Shown one piece after another: positions 28,161 to 36,694 of a stretch of 64,000 nt of DNA. Below the pieces are notes generated by a model. That model was not told the DNA's origin. It saw nothing but the letters and a program-made list of their open reading frames with translations, and ran no database searches. The translations under genes were made by a program, and so were the position numbers. Source of the stretch: Massilia sp. BSC265 (GTDB lineage Bacteria; Pseudomonadota; Gammaproteobacteria; Burkholderiales; Burkholderiaceae_D). The stretch lies in the NCBI RefSeq assembly GCF_000740675.1, contig NZ_JPXI01000035.1, positions 1-64,000 of the forward strand, given 5' to 3'. Numbering within the stretch: the first letter of the stretch is position 1; every line of letters begins with the position of its first letter.

Positions 28161-28896
28161 GCAGCATCTTCCCATGCCGGACCAGGTCGGCCGCCTCGGC
28201 CGCGACCATGTGGGGAGAGACAGTCAGGATCTCGAGCAACAATTCGCTGACCCCATCCCACACAATCTGTACGCCGAGGCACAGCAGGATGAAGGCGGTC
28301 AGGCGCAGGAAGACGGCTGTTCCTGCCTCGCCGATCAGGCGCAGGAAGTGCTCCCCATAGCGAAAGGCGAGATAGAGCAGCACGCCGATGACGGCAAGCG
28401 CCAGCAGGGCGCCGCCCATGCGCGCCAGCGACACCATCAGCTGGACATCGTGCAGGGCAACGCCCACCGTGATGGCGACCGAGATCGAGGCCGGACCGCA
28501 GCTGATCGGGAAGGTCAATGGATAGAAGGCCTGGCGGTGTGCATGGTCCGGTGTGAACGCCTCGGCCAGGGCTGCGCGGCTGTCAGGCGTGGACGGTGTC
28601 GCGCCCAACAGGCGCCAGGCCACGGAAGCCAGGAGCAGGCCGCCACCGATGCGGACGATGGGCAGCGAAATACCGAAGAAATCGAGCACGTACGAACCAA
28701 CCAGCATCGAGCCCGTCATCAGCCAGAACATGTTGCGCGCGATACGGCGCGCCAGCAGCGTGCGGGTCGCGCCCGATGCGCCATCGGTCATGCTGAGGAA
28801 AATCGGTGCTGTCGCTGCCGGATTCAGGATAGGCAGCATGGTTGCCAGCACAAACAGAAAGCCTTTGGTTGCCGCCAGCAATAATTCAATCGTCAT
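28153..28896 (-). CDS. MarC-family (UPF0056) inner-membrane protein
   Basis: Protein of 247 residues with six predicted membrane segments, starting GFLFVLATMLPILNPAATAP, which carries the family NPxxxAP motif. Further landmarks are FPLTFPISCGPASISVAITV and a C-terminal LTAFILLCLGVQIVWDGV. The family was once linked to multiple antibiotic resistance, but that role is not supported; function is unknown. It leads a two-gene unit with the porin. Confidence 0.9.
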   Translation of the reverse strand: MTIELLLAATKGFLFVLATMLPILNPAATAPIFLSMTDGASGATRTLLARRIARNMFWLMTGSMLVGSYVLDFFGISLPIVRIGGGLLLASVAWRLLGATPSTPDSRAALAEAFTPDHAHRQAFYPLTFPISCGPASISVAITVGVALHDVQLMVSLARMGGALLALAVIGVLLYLAFRYGEHFLRLIGEAGTAVFLRLTAFILLCLGVQIVWDGVSELLLEILTVSPHMVAAEAADLVRHGKMLHV

Positions 28897-28991
28897 GACA
28901 ATCTCTGCGGGTTACGACGCGCTGCATCGCAAGAAGGTCGAAACGAGAGTATAGGGCCTGGGCAGAAATGCTGACGCCCCGCAGCGCCGGC

Positions 28992-31340
28992 TTACATCTG
29001 CTGCACCAGCTGGTCGCCGACATAGACGCGGTAGCGCCGAATGCGGCCCGTCACGCTGTCCGGCCCCTGGCGCGGGGTGTAGCGCAGGCCCGCGATATCG
29101 ACAGGCGCGCCGAGATCGATGATCAGCCGCGCCGGACCCGGTGCCACTCCCTTGCTGTAGGCCGTATGCCAGTAATCGCTTGCCTGGCCGTTGATGGCGT
29201 TCAGGGCGCCACCATCTTCCTTGTGCGCTTCTTCGCTGCTGGCGTAGGCGATCGTCCAGGCGCTCTGGTTCATGGGCTTGCCTTCCAGGCCGAGCAGGGC
29301 AAGTTCGCCCACGGCCGCATGCGGCTTGCCGTCGAAGCTGTCGACCACTTCGAGGCACAGCTGGCGCCCGCGTGCCGGCTGTTCGAACCTGGCCTCCTGG
29401 GTGGCAGGGCCGCTCGCAAACTGCCCGGTATGCACCGGCGTCACGCCCGCCAGGCGCGGCCGGGCATTGCTTGCCGGCCGCGCAAGGTCGCGTTCGGGAT
29501 GCAGCTCGTCGAGGATGGGCGTGGTGCGCCCTTCGATGCGGCTGGCGCGCGGTCCGGTAAGGTCGAGCACGACCACGTCGTTGCGGCCGGCCTTCATCCA
29601 CGGACCCGGCAGGTACATGGTCTGGGTGGGGCCGATGCTCCAGTAACGGCCCAGGCAGCGGCCATTGATCCAGACGATGCCCTGGCCCCAGCTGGACATG
29701 TCGAGGAAGGTGTCGGCCCGTTCGTTCGCCTCGAAGCTGCCGCGCCAGAAGGCCGGGCCTGCGGCGCGTTTGGCGTGCCAGCGCAGCGGCGGCAAATCGC
29801 CGTCGTCGCCGAAATCGATGGCGCGGATTTCCCAGCCCGTGAGCTCCCGGGCGGCGCCATCCCTGGTGCGGAACATCGCCGGGCCCTGCAGCCCCTTGCG
29901 GTCATGGACCTCGACGCCGAAATTCACGCGGGCGATCGTGTACAGCAGGATCTCAACACGGGTCGGCCGCGTGCGCGCCGGCAGGTCGACGCCGAAGCGG
30001 CGGTGCCGCGTATCCATCGTGCCGAGCAGGCGCCCGCCGGCGAAGACCCAGGCCAGGTCGCGTGCGTTCGCGGCTTCCAGCCTGCCCGCCGGGCCGGGCG
30101 GAAGCACGATGCTGTAGGCGACCAGGCCGCGGCTGATGTCGTACTGTTCGATGTTGCGTGGCGAGGCGTCCTTGATCACCGCTCTCGGTAAGTTTGCGAA
30201 GACGGGAGCGGTCTCGCTCAGGGCGAAGGCGGGAATTGCCATCACCGGCAAGTGCGCCGGCGCGTCCGGCAGGGTTTCACCGGCTTGCAGGTGCCTGCCG
30301 AGGCATTCGCGGTAGGTGCGGAATTTCTCGCCCAGCCAGCCGGCCTCGCTGATCGGGGCATCGTAGTCGTAGCTCGTGGTATCGGGACGGAAGGGGCGGT
30401 CGCAGCCGCCCCACAGGCCGAAGGTGGTGCCGCCATGCGCCATGTACAGGCTGAACGAACCGTTCGCCTTGAGCATGACGTCGATGTCGCGGATGGCGCG
30501 GGCATTGTCGCCGCGCTTGTGCGGCGTGCCCCAGGTGTCGAACCAGCCCGAGTAATACTCACCGCACATCAGGGGGCCTTGTTGCACGGCGGCGAGCGCC
30601 TTGAAACCGCGTTCCGGGTCGCTGCCGAAGTTCGCCACCGAGAGCAGTTCCGGGATATGGGTCTTGGCCACCGCATTGGTCGGGTTGCACTGGAAGAGCG
30701 GGACATCGAAGCGCGCGTCCAGCAGGGCCTGGCGCATGGTCCGCATGTAGTCGCGGTCTTCGCCGAAGAAGCCGTATTCGTTCTCGACCTGCACCATCAG
30801 GATCGGGCCGCCCTGCGTGACCTGCATCGGCGCCAGCACCCGGCCGACTTCCTGCAGCCAGCGCCGCGCCGGCTGCACGAAAGCGGGCGCCCGGCTGCGC
30901 AAGAAATTGTCACCGGGGTGCTTGAGCAGCCACCAGGGCAATCCACCCATTTCCCATTCGGCGCAGGCGTAGGGACCGGGGCGCAGGATGACCCACAGCC
31001 CTTCCGCCTGCGCCATCCTGCAGAACTCCGCGGCATCGCGCTGTCCGTCCCAGCGGTATCGGCCTTCGCGCCACTCGTGGTAGTTCCAGAACAGGTAGGC
31101 GCAGACCGTGTTCAGGCCCATGGCCTTGATCGCCCGAAGGCGGTGCGTCCAGTATTCGCGCGGAACCCGGGCGAAATGCATCTCGCCGCAGCGGATCTGC
31201 AGGGGCTTCCCGTCGAGAAGGAAGTCCTTGTCGCCGACGGCGAAGCGGGGAGCTGCGGCCTTGGCTCCCGGTACCTGCAGTGCCAGGGCCGTTCCGGCGG
31301 CGGCGCCGAGGAAGCTGCGGCGCGATGGATGAAGAGTCAT
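28992..31340 (-). CDS. Secreted beta-galactosidase, glycoside hydrolase family 35
   Basis: Protein of 782 residues. The ATG at 31340 has AGGAC upstream and is followed by a Tat-like signal (SRRSFLGAAAGTALALQVPG). The GH35 barrel follows: CGEMHFARVPREYWTHRL, NTVCAYLFWNYHE, and RPGPYACAEWEMGGLPWWLL. The acid/base Glu lies in ILMVQVENEYGFFG and the nucleophile in MCGEYYSGWFDTWG. C-terminal jelly-roll domains and a discoidin-like module (RYTPRQGPDSVTGRIRRYRV) follow. The mature enzyme should act outside the cytoplasm, removing terminal beta-galactose. It is divergent from the BNR/GH105/DUF2264 operon and probably part of the same catabolic locus. Confidence 0.92.
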   Translation of the reverse strand: MTLHPSRRSFLGAAAGTALALQVPGAKAAAPRFAVGDKDFLLDGKPLQIRCGEMHFARVPREYWTHRLRAIKAMGLNTVCAYLFWNYHEWREGRYRWDGQRDAAEFCRMAQAEGLWVILRPGPYACAEWEMGGLPWWLLKHPGDNFLRSRAPAFVQPARRWLQEVGRVLAPMQVTQGGPILMVQVENEYGFFGEDRDYMRTMRQALLDARFDVPLFQCNPTNAVAKTHIPELLSVANFGSDPERGFKALAAVQQGPLMCGEYYSGWFDTWGTPHKRGDNARAIRDIDVMLKANGSFSLYMAHGGTTFGLWGGCDRPFRPDTTSYDYDAPISEAGWLGEKFRTYRECLGRHLQAGETLPDAPAHLPVMAIPAFALSETAPVFANLPRAVIKDASPRNIEQYDISRGLVAYSIVLPPGPAGRLEAANARDLAWVFAGGRLLGTMDTRHRRFGVDLPARTRPTRVEILLYTIARVNFGVEVHDRKGLQGPAMFRTRDGAARELTGWEIRAIDFGDDGDLPPLRWHAKRAAGPAFWRGSFEANERADTFLDMSSWGQGIVWINGRCLGRYWSIGPTQTMYLPGPWMKAGRNDVVVLDLTGPRASRIEGRTTPILDELHPERDLARPASNARPRLAGVTPVHTGQFASGPATQEARFEQPARGRQLCLEVVDSFDGKPHAAVGELALLGLEGKPMNQSAWTIAYASSEEAHKEDGGALNAINGQASDYWHTAYSKGVAPGPARLIIDLGAPVDIAGLRYTPRQGPDSVTGRIRRYRVYVGDQLVQQM

Positions 31341-31482
31341 GGCATGTCCTGATCGAGTCTCGTACCGGTCATGGTAGAGGAACTCGGCCTGCTGTAGCAG
31401 GGGCATCCCCATAATGCTCATCAGGTTGATTCCGGGCATGGCATTTTGCGTAGTAAGGTAGCGGGATTCGCGTGGAGAGATC

Positions 31483-32844
31483 ATGAGAAGGAATCGTTTG
31501 GCCAGGCCCTTGCCGATCGCAGTATGGCTTGCCTGTTCTGTCCTGCTGTGCGCATGCGCGACACCTGTGAAACAGCAGGCGGGCGTACGCATCGTCGAAG
31601 TGGCGGATGGCTGGTCGGCCAATTCGGTCAATGCCGTCGTGTTCCGCAAGAACTCACTCGTCACGCATGAAGTCAGCCAATACATCGCCTTCTACGATGC
31701 CACGGGCAGGGTGGTGCTGGGCAAGCGTCGCCTGGGCGCGACAGACTGGCAATTGGCGCCCACGCAGTACCTGGGCAATGCCAAGGACGCGCACAACAGC
31801 ATCAGCATCATGGTGGACGGTACCGGCATCCTGCATGTGGCCTGGGACCACCACGACGGTCCCTTGCGCTACGCCCGCGGCATGGCGCCCGGCGCGCTCA
31901 CTCTCGGCCCCCAGGAAGCCATGGCCGGGCGCGGCGAACAGTCCGTTTCCTACCCGGAGTTCTACCGCATGCCGGACGGCGGCCTCCTGTTCCTCTACCG
32001 TGACGGCGGTTCGGGCCGCGGCGACCTGGTGATCAACCGCTACGACCCGGTGAGTCGGACCTGGCAGCGGCTGCAGGACCATCTCCTGAGCGGGGAAGGG
32101 CGGCGCAACGCCTACTGGCAGGCCTTCGTCGACCGGACCGGAACCTTGCACCTTTCCTGGGTATGGCGCGAGTCGCCCGACGTCGCCAGCAACCACGACC
32201 TGGCCTATGCCCGCTCGCGGGATGGCGGCCGGACCTGGGAGCGCAGCAACGGGGAGCCTTACCGCCTGCCGATCACGGCCAGCACCGCGGAGGTGGCGGC
32301 GCATATCCCGCAACGGAGTGAACTGATCAACCAGACCGCCATGGCAGCCGACCGCGATGGCAACCCCGTCATTGCAAGCTATTGGCGCAATACCAGCAGC
32401 GGCAGCGCCGTCCCGCAATACCGCGTGGTGGTCCACGATGGCAAGGGCTGGCAGTCGCAGGACCTTGCCTTTCGGCGGGCGGCATTCTCGCTGTCCGGCC
32501 TGGGAACCAAGGCGATCCCGATCTCCCGTCCGCAAATCCTGGTCGACAGTGCCGGGGCGGCGCCAAGGGCCTGGGTCGTGTTTCGCGATGCGGAGCGGGG
32601 CCACAAGGTGTCCGTGGCCTGCACGACCGACCTGCGCGCGGGCGGCTGGCAGGTGTTCGACCTCCTGGATCGCCCTATGGGAGCGTGGGAGCCGAGCTTC
32701 GACACCGAATTGTGGCGCGACTCCGGCCAGCTCAACCTCTACCTGCAAACCGTCCACCAGGCCGATGCCGAAGGCGTCCTGGCTACTAGCCCGACGAAAG
32801 TCGGCGTACTCGAATGGCGACCTACCTGCCCACCCAATCAATGA
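31483..32844 (+). CDS. BNR_4 beta-propeller lipoprotein, likely polysaccharide lyase
   Basis: Protein of 453 residues with a lipoprotein signal (WLACSVLLCACATP). The body matches the BNR_4 seven-bladed propeller: DAHNSISIMVDGTGILHVAW followed by DHH, then SYPEFYRMPDGGLLFLYRDG and LAYARSRDGGRTWERS. This fold is shared by lyases acting on uronic-acid linkages (PL24/PL25 ulvan lyases and rhamnosyl-glucuronate lyases). The conserved His residues near residue 100 are candidates for catalysis. It is first in an operon whose next gene overlaps by four bases and encodes a hydrolase of unsaturated uronides, exactly the enzyme needed after a lyase. Lyase activity is inference. Confidence 0.78.
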   Translation: MRRNRLARPLPIAVWLACSVLLCACATPVKQQAGVRIVEVADGWSANSVNAVVFRKNSLVTHEVSQYIAFYDATGRVVLGKRRLGATDWQLAPTQYLGNAKDAHNSISIMVDGTGILHVAWDHHDGPLRYARGMAPGALTLGPQEAMAGRGEQSVSYPEFYRMPDGGLLFLYRDGGSGRGDLVINRYDPVSRTWQRLQDHLLSGEGRRNAYWQAFVDRTGTLHLSWVWRESPDVASNHDLAYARSRDGGRTWERSNGEPYRLPITASTAEVAAHIPQRSELINQTAMAADRDGNPVIASYWRNTSSGSAVPQYRVVVHDGKGWQSQDLAFRRAAFSLSGLGTKAIPISRPQILVDSAGAAPRAWVVFRDAERGHKVSVACTTDLRAGGWQVFDLLDRPMGAWEPSFDTELWRDSGQLNLYLQTVHQADAEGVLATSPTKVGVLEWRPTCPPNQ

Positions 32845-33992
32845 ACGACATACACCCCAAAAAATACTTCACCGGCATCCTGCTTGCGCTGGGTTTCGTG
32901 CTGGGCGGCTGTGCCACGCCACCGGCACCAGATGCCGGCATCAAGCGCAACGAGGCGATCGCCGTGATCGACAAGGTCAACACGTATTGGCAAGCGAAGA
33001 CGCCCGCGAAGCAGTGGGCTTTCTGGGACGTGGCGGCCTACCACACCGGCAACATCGAAGCCTACCGCGTGACCGGCAACGAGCGTTACCGGCGCTATTC
33101 CGAGGAATGGGCCGAGCATAACGCCTGGATGGGGGCGAAGTCGCCCGACAAGGCCCGATGGAAGTACAACTATGGCGAGACCGATGAGCATGTCCTGTTC
33201 GGCGACTGGCAGATTGCGTTCCAGACCTATGCCGACCTGTATCAACTGGACAAGGATCCGCGCAAAATCGCCCGCGCCCGCGAGGTGATGGAATACCAGA
33301 TGAGCACCCCCAACAAGGATTACTGGTGGTGGGCCGACGGCTTGTACATGGTGATGCCGGTGATGACGAAGATGTACAGGATCACCGGCAACCGCCAGTA
33401 CCTGGAGAAGCTGCACGAATACTACGAGTACGCGAACAGCATCATGTACGACCCGGAGGAACAGCTGTACTACCGCGACGCCAAGTACGTCTTTCCGAAG
33501 CACAAGAGCGCCAGTGGCAAGAAGGATTTCTGGGCGCGCGGCGACGGCTGGGTGTTTGCGGGATTGGCCAAGGTGCTGGCGGAACTTCCCAAAGACGATT
33601 CCTACCGCGCAAAGTACATCGAGCGTTTCCAGGCGATGGCCGCAGCCGTGGCGCGCAGCCAGCAGCCCGAGGGCTACTGGACCCGCAGCATGCTCGACCC
33701 GGCGCATGCACCGGGGCCGGAAACCAGCGGCACGGCATTTTTCACCTACGGACTGCTGTGGGGGATCAACAACGGCCTGCTGCCGCGCGACGCCTACCTG
33801 CCGGCGGCCCAGCGCGGCTGGCATTACCTCACCACCGTCGCACTGCAGGCGGATGGCAAGGTCGGCTATGTCCAGCCGATCGGCGAGCGCGCGATTCCGG
33901 GGCAGGTCGTGAACCAGGACTCGACCGCGCCCTTCGGTGTGGGAGCGGTGCTGCTGGCCGCGGCCGAGATGGCGCGCCTGGCCGACCGATAA
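32841..33992 (+). CDS. Unsaturated glucuronyl/rhamnogalacturonyl hydrolase, GH105 (GH88-like)
   Basis: Lipoprotein of 383 residues (lipobox LGGC near residue 24). The alpha/alpha-barrel carries WWWADGLYMVMPVMTKMYRI with the expected catalytic Asp, and FWARGDGWVFAGL, the family RGNGW-like motif. These enzymes remove the unsaturated uronic acid left by a lyase. The ATG overlaps the previous stop (ATGA), showing translational coupling. GH105 is more likely than GH88 by motif spacing, but substrate cannot be fixed. Confidence 0.88.
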   Translation: MNDIHPKKYFTGILLALGFVLGGCATPPAPDAGIKRNEAIAVIDKVNTYWQAKTPAKQWAFWDVAAYHTGNIEAYRVTGNERYRRYSEEWAEHNAWMGAKSPDKARWKYNYGETDEHVLFGDWQIAFQTYADLYQLDKDPRKIARAREVMEYQMSTPNKDYWWWADGLYMVMPVMTKMYRITGNRQYLEKLHEYYEYANSIMYDPEEQLYYRDAKYVFPKHKSASGKKDFWARGDGWVFAGLAKVLAELPKDDSYRAKYIERFQAMAAAVARSQQPEGYWTRSMLDPAHAPGPETSGTAFFTYGLLWGINNGLLPRDAYLPAAQRGWHYLTTVALQADGKVGYVQPIGERAIPGQVVNQDSTAPFGVGAVLLAAAEMARLADR

Positions 33993-34005
33993 CAGGGGAG
34001 ACGAT

Positions 34006-35268
34006 ATGGAACGACGACACTTCATGCGGGCGCTGGGCGCCGCGCCAGCCGTGCCCGGCATGCTCGCCGCCGGCCAGGCCCTCGGCGCCGCACCCGAAGT
34101 AGCAGCAGAAGGCGAGCGCACCTACATGCTGCGCCTGCTGCAGGGGATGGCCGAGCCGGTCCTGGCGCTGATGGCGAAAGGTGAACTGAAAAAGAAGTTT
34201 CCGCTCGAGCTCAGCCCGACCTGGGATGGGCGCAGGCAGTCGGTTGCCTACCTCGAGTGCTTCGGACGGCTCGTGGCGGGCATCGCACCCTGGCTCGCCC
34301 TGCCGGTGGACGACACCCCGGAAGGCCGCTTGCGCCAGCGCCTGCGGCAGATGACGCTGCAAAGCTATGCCAACGCGGTCGATCCGCGCAGCCCGGACTA
34401 CCTGACCTGGCGCGGGGAAGGCCAGGCGTTGGTCGATTCCGCCTACTTCACCAATGCCCTCCTGCGTGCACCCGAGGTCCTGTGGGAGCCGCTCGACGCC
34501 GCGACCAAGGCGCGCATCATTGCGGAAATCAAGGGCTTGCGCCGGGTCGAGCCGCCGGACACCAACTGGTTGCTGTTCGCCGCCATGAACGAAGCCTGGC
34601 TGCTGTCGATCGGGGAAGAGTACGATCCGATGCGCATGAACGGGGCGATCCGCAAGATCAACGAGTGGTATGCCGGCGATGGCTGGATCAAGGACGGCAA
34701 GGATTTCCACTTCGACTATTACAACTCCTACGTCATCTACCCGATGCTGCTGGAAGTGCTCGACGTCCTGGTCGCGAAGAAAGGAAGGTTCTGGCAGGCC
34801 AAGCCCCAGGAACTGCTGGCGCAAGCGACCAGGCGCGCCCAGCGCTATTGCGAACACCTCGAACGCTTCGTCGGGCCGGACGGCAGTTTCCCGCCGATCG
34901 GCCGTTCGCTCACCTACCGTACCGCCGCCTTCCAGCCGCTGGCGCTGCTGGCCTGGCGCAAGCAGTTGCCGGCCTCGCTGCCGGAAGGGCAGGTGCGCGC
35001 GGCGCTGCATGCGGTGCACAAGGCCATCTGGGATGCGCCCGGCAACTTCACGGCGGACGGCTTCCTGACCATCGGTTTTCGCGGCCACCAGCCCGGACTG
35101 GGGGATTCGTACTCGAACAACGGCAGCATGTACATCGCCTCGACCAGCCTGCTGGCCCTGGGGCTGCCCGCAAGCGACACGTTCTGGACCGCGCCGGCGC
35201 AGGACTGGACCCAGAAGAAGGCTTTCAGCGGCCGCGGGTTCCCGAAGGATTATCCGGTGAACTACTGA
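34006..35268 (+). CDS. DUF2264 carbohydrate-active protein with Tat-like signal
   Basis: Protein of 420 residues. GGGGAG lies six bases before the ATG. The N-terminus (ERRHFMRALGAAPAVPGMLA) resembles a Tat signal. DUF2264 landmarks are DTNWLLFAAMNEAWLL, GWIKDGKDFHFDYYNSYVIY and LGDSYSNNGSMYIASTSLLA. The family adopts an alpha/alpha-barrel and is found in plant- and algal-polysaccharide loci; its reaction is not established. It starts 13 bases after the GH105 gene and is the third gene of the operon. Confidence 0.88.
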   Translation: MERRHFMRALGAAPAVPGMLAAGQALGAAPEVAAEGERTYMLRLLQGMAEPVLALMAKGELKKKFPLELSPTWDGRRQSVAYLECFGRLVAGIAPWLALPVDDTPEGRLRQRLRQMTLQSYANAVDPRSPDYLTWRGEGQALVDSAYFTNALLRAPEVLWEPLDAATKARIIAEIKGLRRVEPPDTNWLLFAAMNEAWLLSIGEEYDPMRMNGAIRKINEWYAGDGWIKDGKDFHFDYYNSYVIYPMLLEVLDVLVAKKGRFWQAKPQELLAQATRRAQRYCEHLERFVGPDGSFPPIGRSLTYRTAAFQPLALLAWRKQLPASLPEGQVRAALHAVHKAIWDAPGNFTADGFLTIGFRGHQPGLGDSYSNNGSMYIASTSLLALGLPASDTFWTAPAQDWTQKKAFSGRGFPKDYPVNY

Positions 35269-35375
35269 AGCAGCATCTAGTCCTGGCGGGGCTGCGGCGG
35301 CCGGATTCGACGCGGTGGCGCAGCCTTCCGGCTGCGCGTAGTACACTGGCAAGGCTTTCCACCGCCTGCCGTCTC

Positions 35376-36587
35376 ATGTCGATACCACCTTCGCAAGCGC
35401 CCGCCGCATCTTCCGCACATCCGGCAGCGGTGATGCAGATCCTGTTCTCCGTCGCCTTCGTCCACCTGCTGAACGACTGCGTGCAGGCCGTGCTGCCCGC
35501 CATCTACCCGCTGCTCAAGCAGGAATTCGCGCTCAGCTTCACCCAGATCGGCCTGATCACGCTGACCTTCCAGTGCACCGCCTCGGTCCTGCAACCCTGG
35601 ATCGGCCTGTATACCGACAGGCGCCCGATTCCCTTCCTGTTGCCGGCCGGGATGTGCGTCACGCTGGGCGGCGTCGCGCTGCTGGCGACCGCGGGCAGCT
35701 TCCCCATGCTGCTGCTGGCGGCCGGCCTGATCGGCGTCGGTTCCTCGACCTTCCACCCGGAAGCCTCGCGCGTGGCGCGGCTGGCCTCGGGCGGGCGCTT
35801 CGGCTTCGCGCAGTCGCTGTTCCAGGTGGGCGGCAACCTCGGCTCGGCCTTCGGACCGCTGCTGGCCGCCGCCATCATCGTGGGCCAAGGGCAGGGCAGG
35901 ATCGCCTGGCTCATGTTACTGGTGCTGCTGGCGGTCGCGGTGCTGGTCGGCGTGAGCCGCTGGTACGCGGGCCACCTGCGCAGCGTGACGAAGAAAATCG
36001 CAGTCCATACCGGCACCGGCCTGGCGCGCGGGCGCGTCATCTGGGCGCTCACCGTGCTGGCGCTGCTGGTGTTCTCCAAGTACATCTACATGGCCAGCCT
36101 GTCGAGCTACTACACCTTCTACCTGATCGAGCGCTTCCATGTATCGGTGGAGGCGGCGCAGATGTACCTGTTCCTGTTCCTGGCCGCTGTGGCGGCGGGC
36201 ACCTTCGCGGGCGGCCCGATCGGCGACCGCATCGGCCGCAAGCGCGTCATCTGGTTCTCGATCCTGGGCGCCGCGCCCTTCGCGCTGGCGCTGCCCTATG
36301 CCAGCCTGTTCTGGACCGCCGTGCTGTCGGTGGTGATCGGACTGGTGATGTCGTCCGCCTTCTCGGCCATCGTCGTGTTCGCGCAGGAGCTGGTGCCGGA
36401 CAAGGTGGGCATGATCGCCGGCCTGTTCTTCGGCCTGATGTTCGGCATCAGCGGCATCGGCGCGGCCGTGATGGGCGCCATCGCCGACACCACCGGCATC
36501 GAGTACGTATACCGGGTGGCGTCCTTCCTGCCGCTGCTGGGCATCCTGGCCGTGCTGCTGCCGCGGATCGAATCGGGGCAACGGTAG
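35376..36587 (+). CDS. MFS transporter, fosmidomycin-resistance (Fsr) type
   Basis: Protein of 403 residues with twelve predicted membrane helices. The opening VAFVHLLNDCVQAVLPAIYP and the A-motif-like region LYTDRRPIPFLLPAGM are typical of Fsr exporters. The second-half motif AGGPIGDRIGRKRVIWFSIL is also visible. A TAGTACACT box precedes it, so it probably has its own promoter rather than belonging to the polysaccharide operon 107 bases upstream. Its true substrate is unknown. Confidence 0.87.
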   Translation: MSIPPSQAPAASSAHPAAVMQILFSVAFVHLLNDCVQAVLPAIYPLLKQEFALSFTQIGLITLTFQCTASVLQPWIGLYTDRRPIPFLLPAGMCVTLGGVALLATAGSFPMLLLAAGLIGVGSSTFHPEASRVARLASGGRFGFAQSLFQVGGNLGSAFGPLLAAAIIVGQGQGRIAWLMLLVLLAVAVLVGVSRWYAGHLRSVTKKIAVHTGTGLARGRVIWALTVLALLVFSKYIYMASLSSYYTFYLIERFHVSVEAAQMYLFLFLAAVAAGTFAGGPIGDRIGRKRVIWFSILGAAPFALALPYASLFWTAVLSVVIGLVMSSAFSAIVVFAQELVPDKVGMIAGLFFGLMFGISGIGAAVMGAIADTTGIEYVYRVASFLPLLGILAVLLPRIESGQR

Positions 36588-36694
36588 TTTCTACACGAAC
36601 ATCGTGCGCCGGGCCGGGCGGCACTATGTACATAATGCGGGATCGCGGCGGCAGGCGCTGCGATTCCTACCGTTTCCCCCACTGTCCCTTCCCC

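Noticed and set aside
31341-31685. N-terminal extension of the GH35 protein
   Set aside because: The extension runs through the divergent promoter region and into the BNR gene. The ATG at 31340 has a ribosome site and a Tat-like signal.
35573-36694. Upstream extension of the intact hybrid kinase frame into the MFS gene
   Set aside because: This part is an off-frame reading of the Fsr-type transporter. The kinase begins at MKIRAYLLI, which aligns with the N-terminus of its paralogue.
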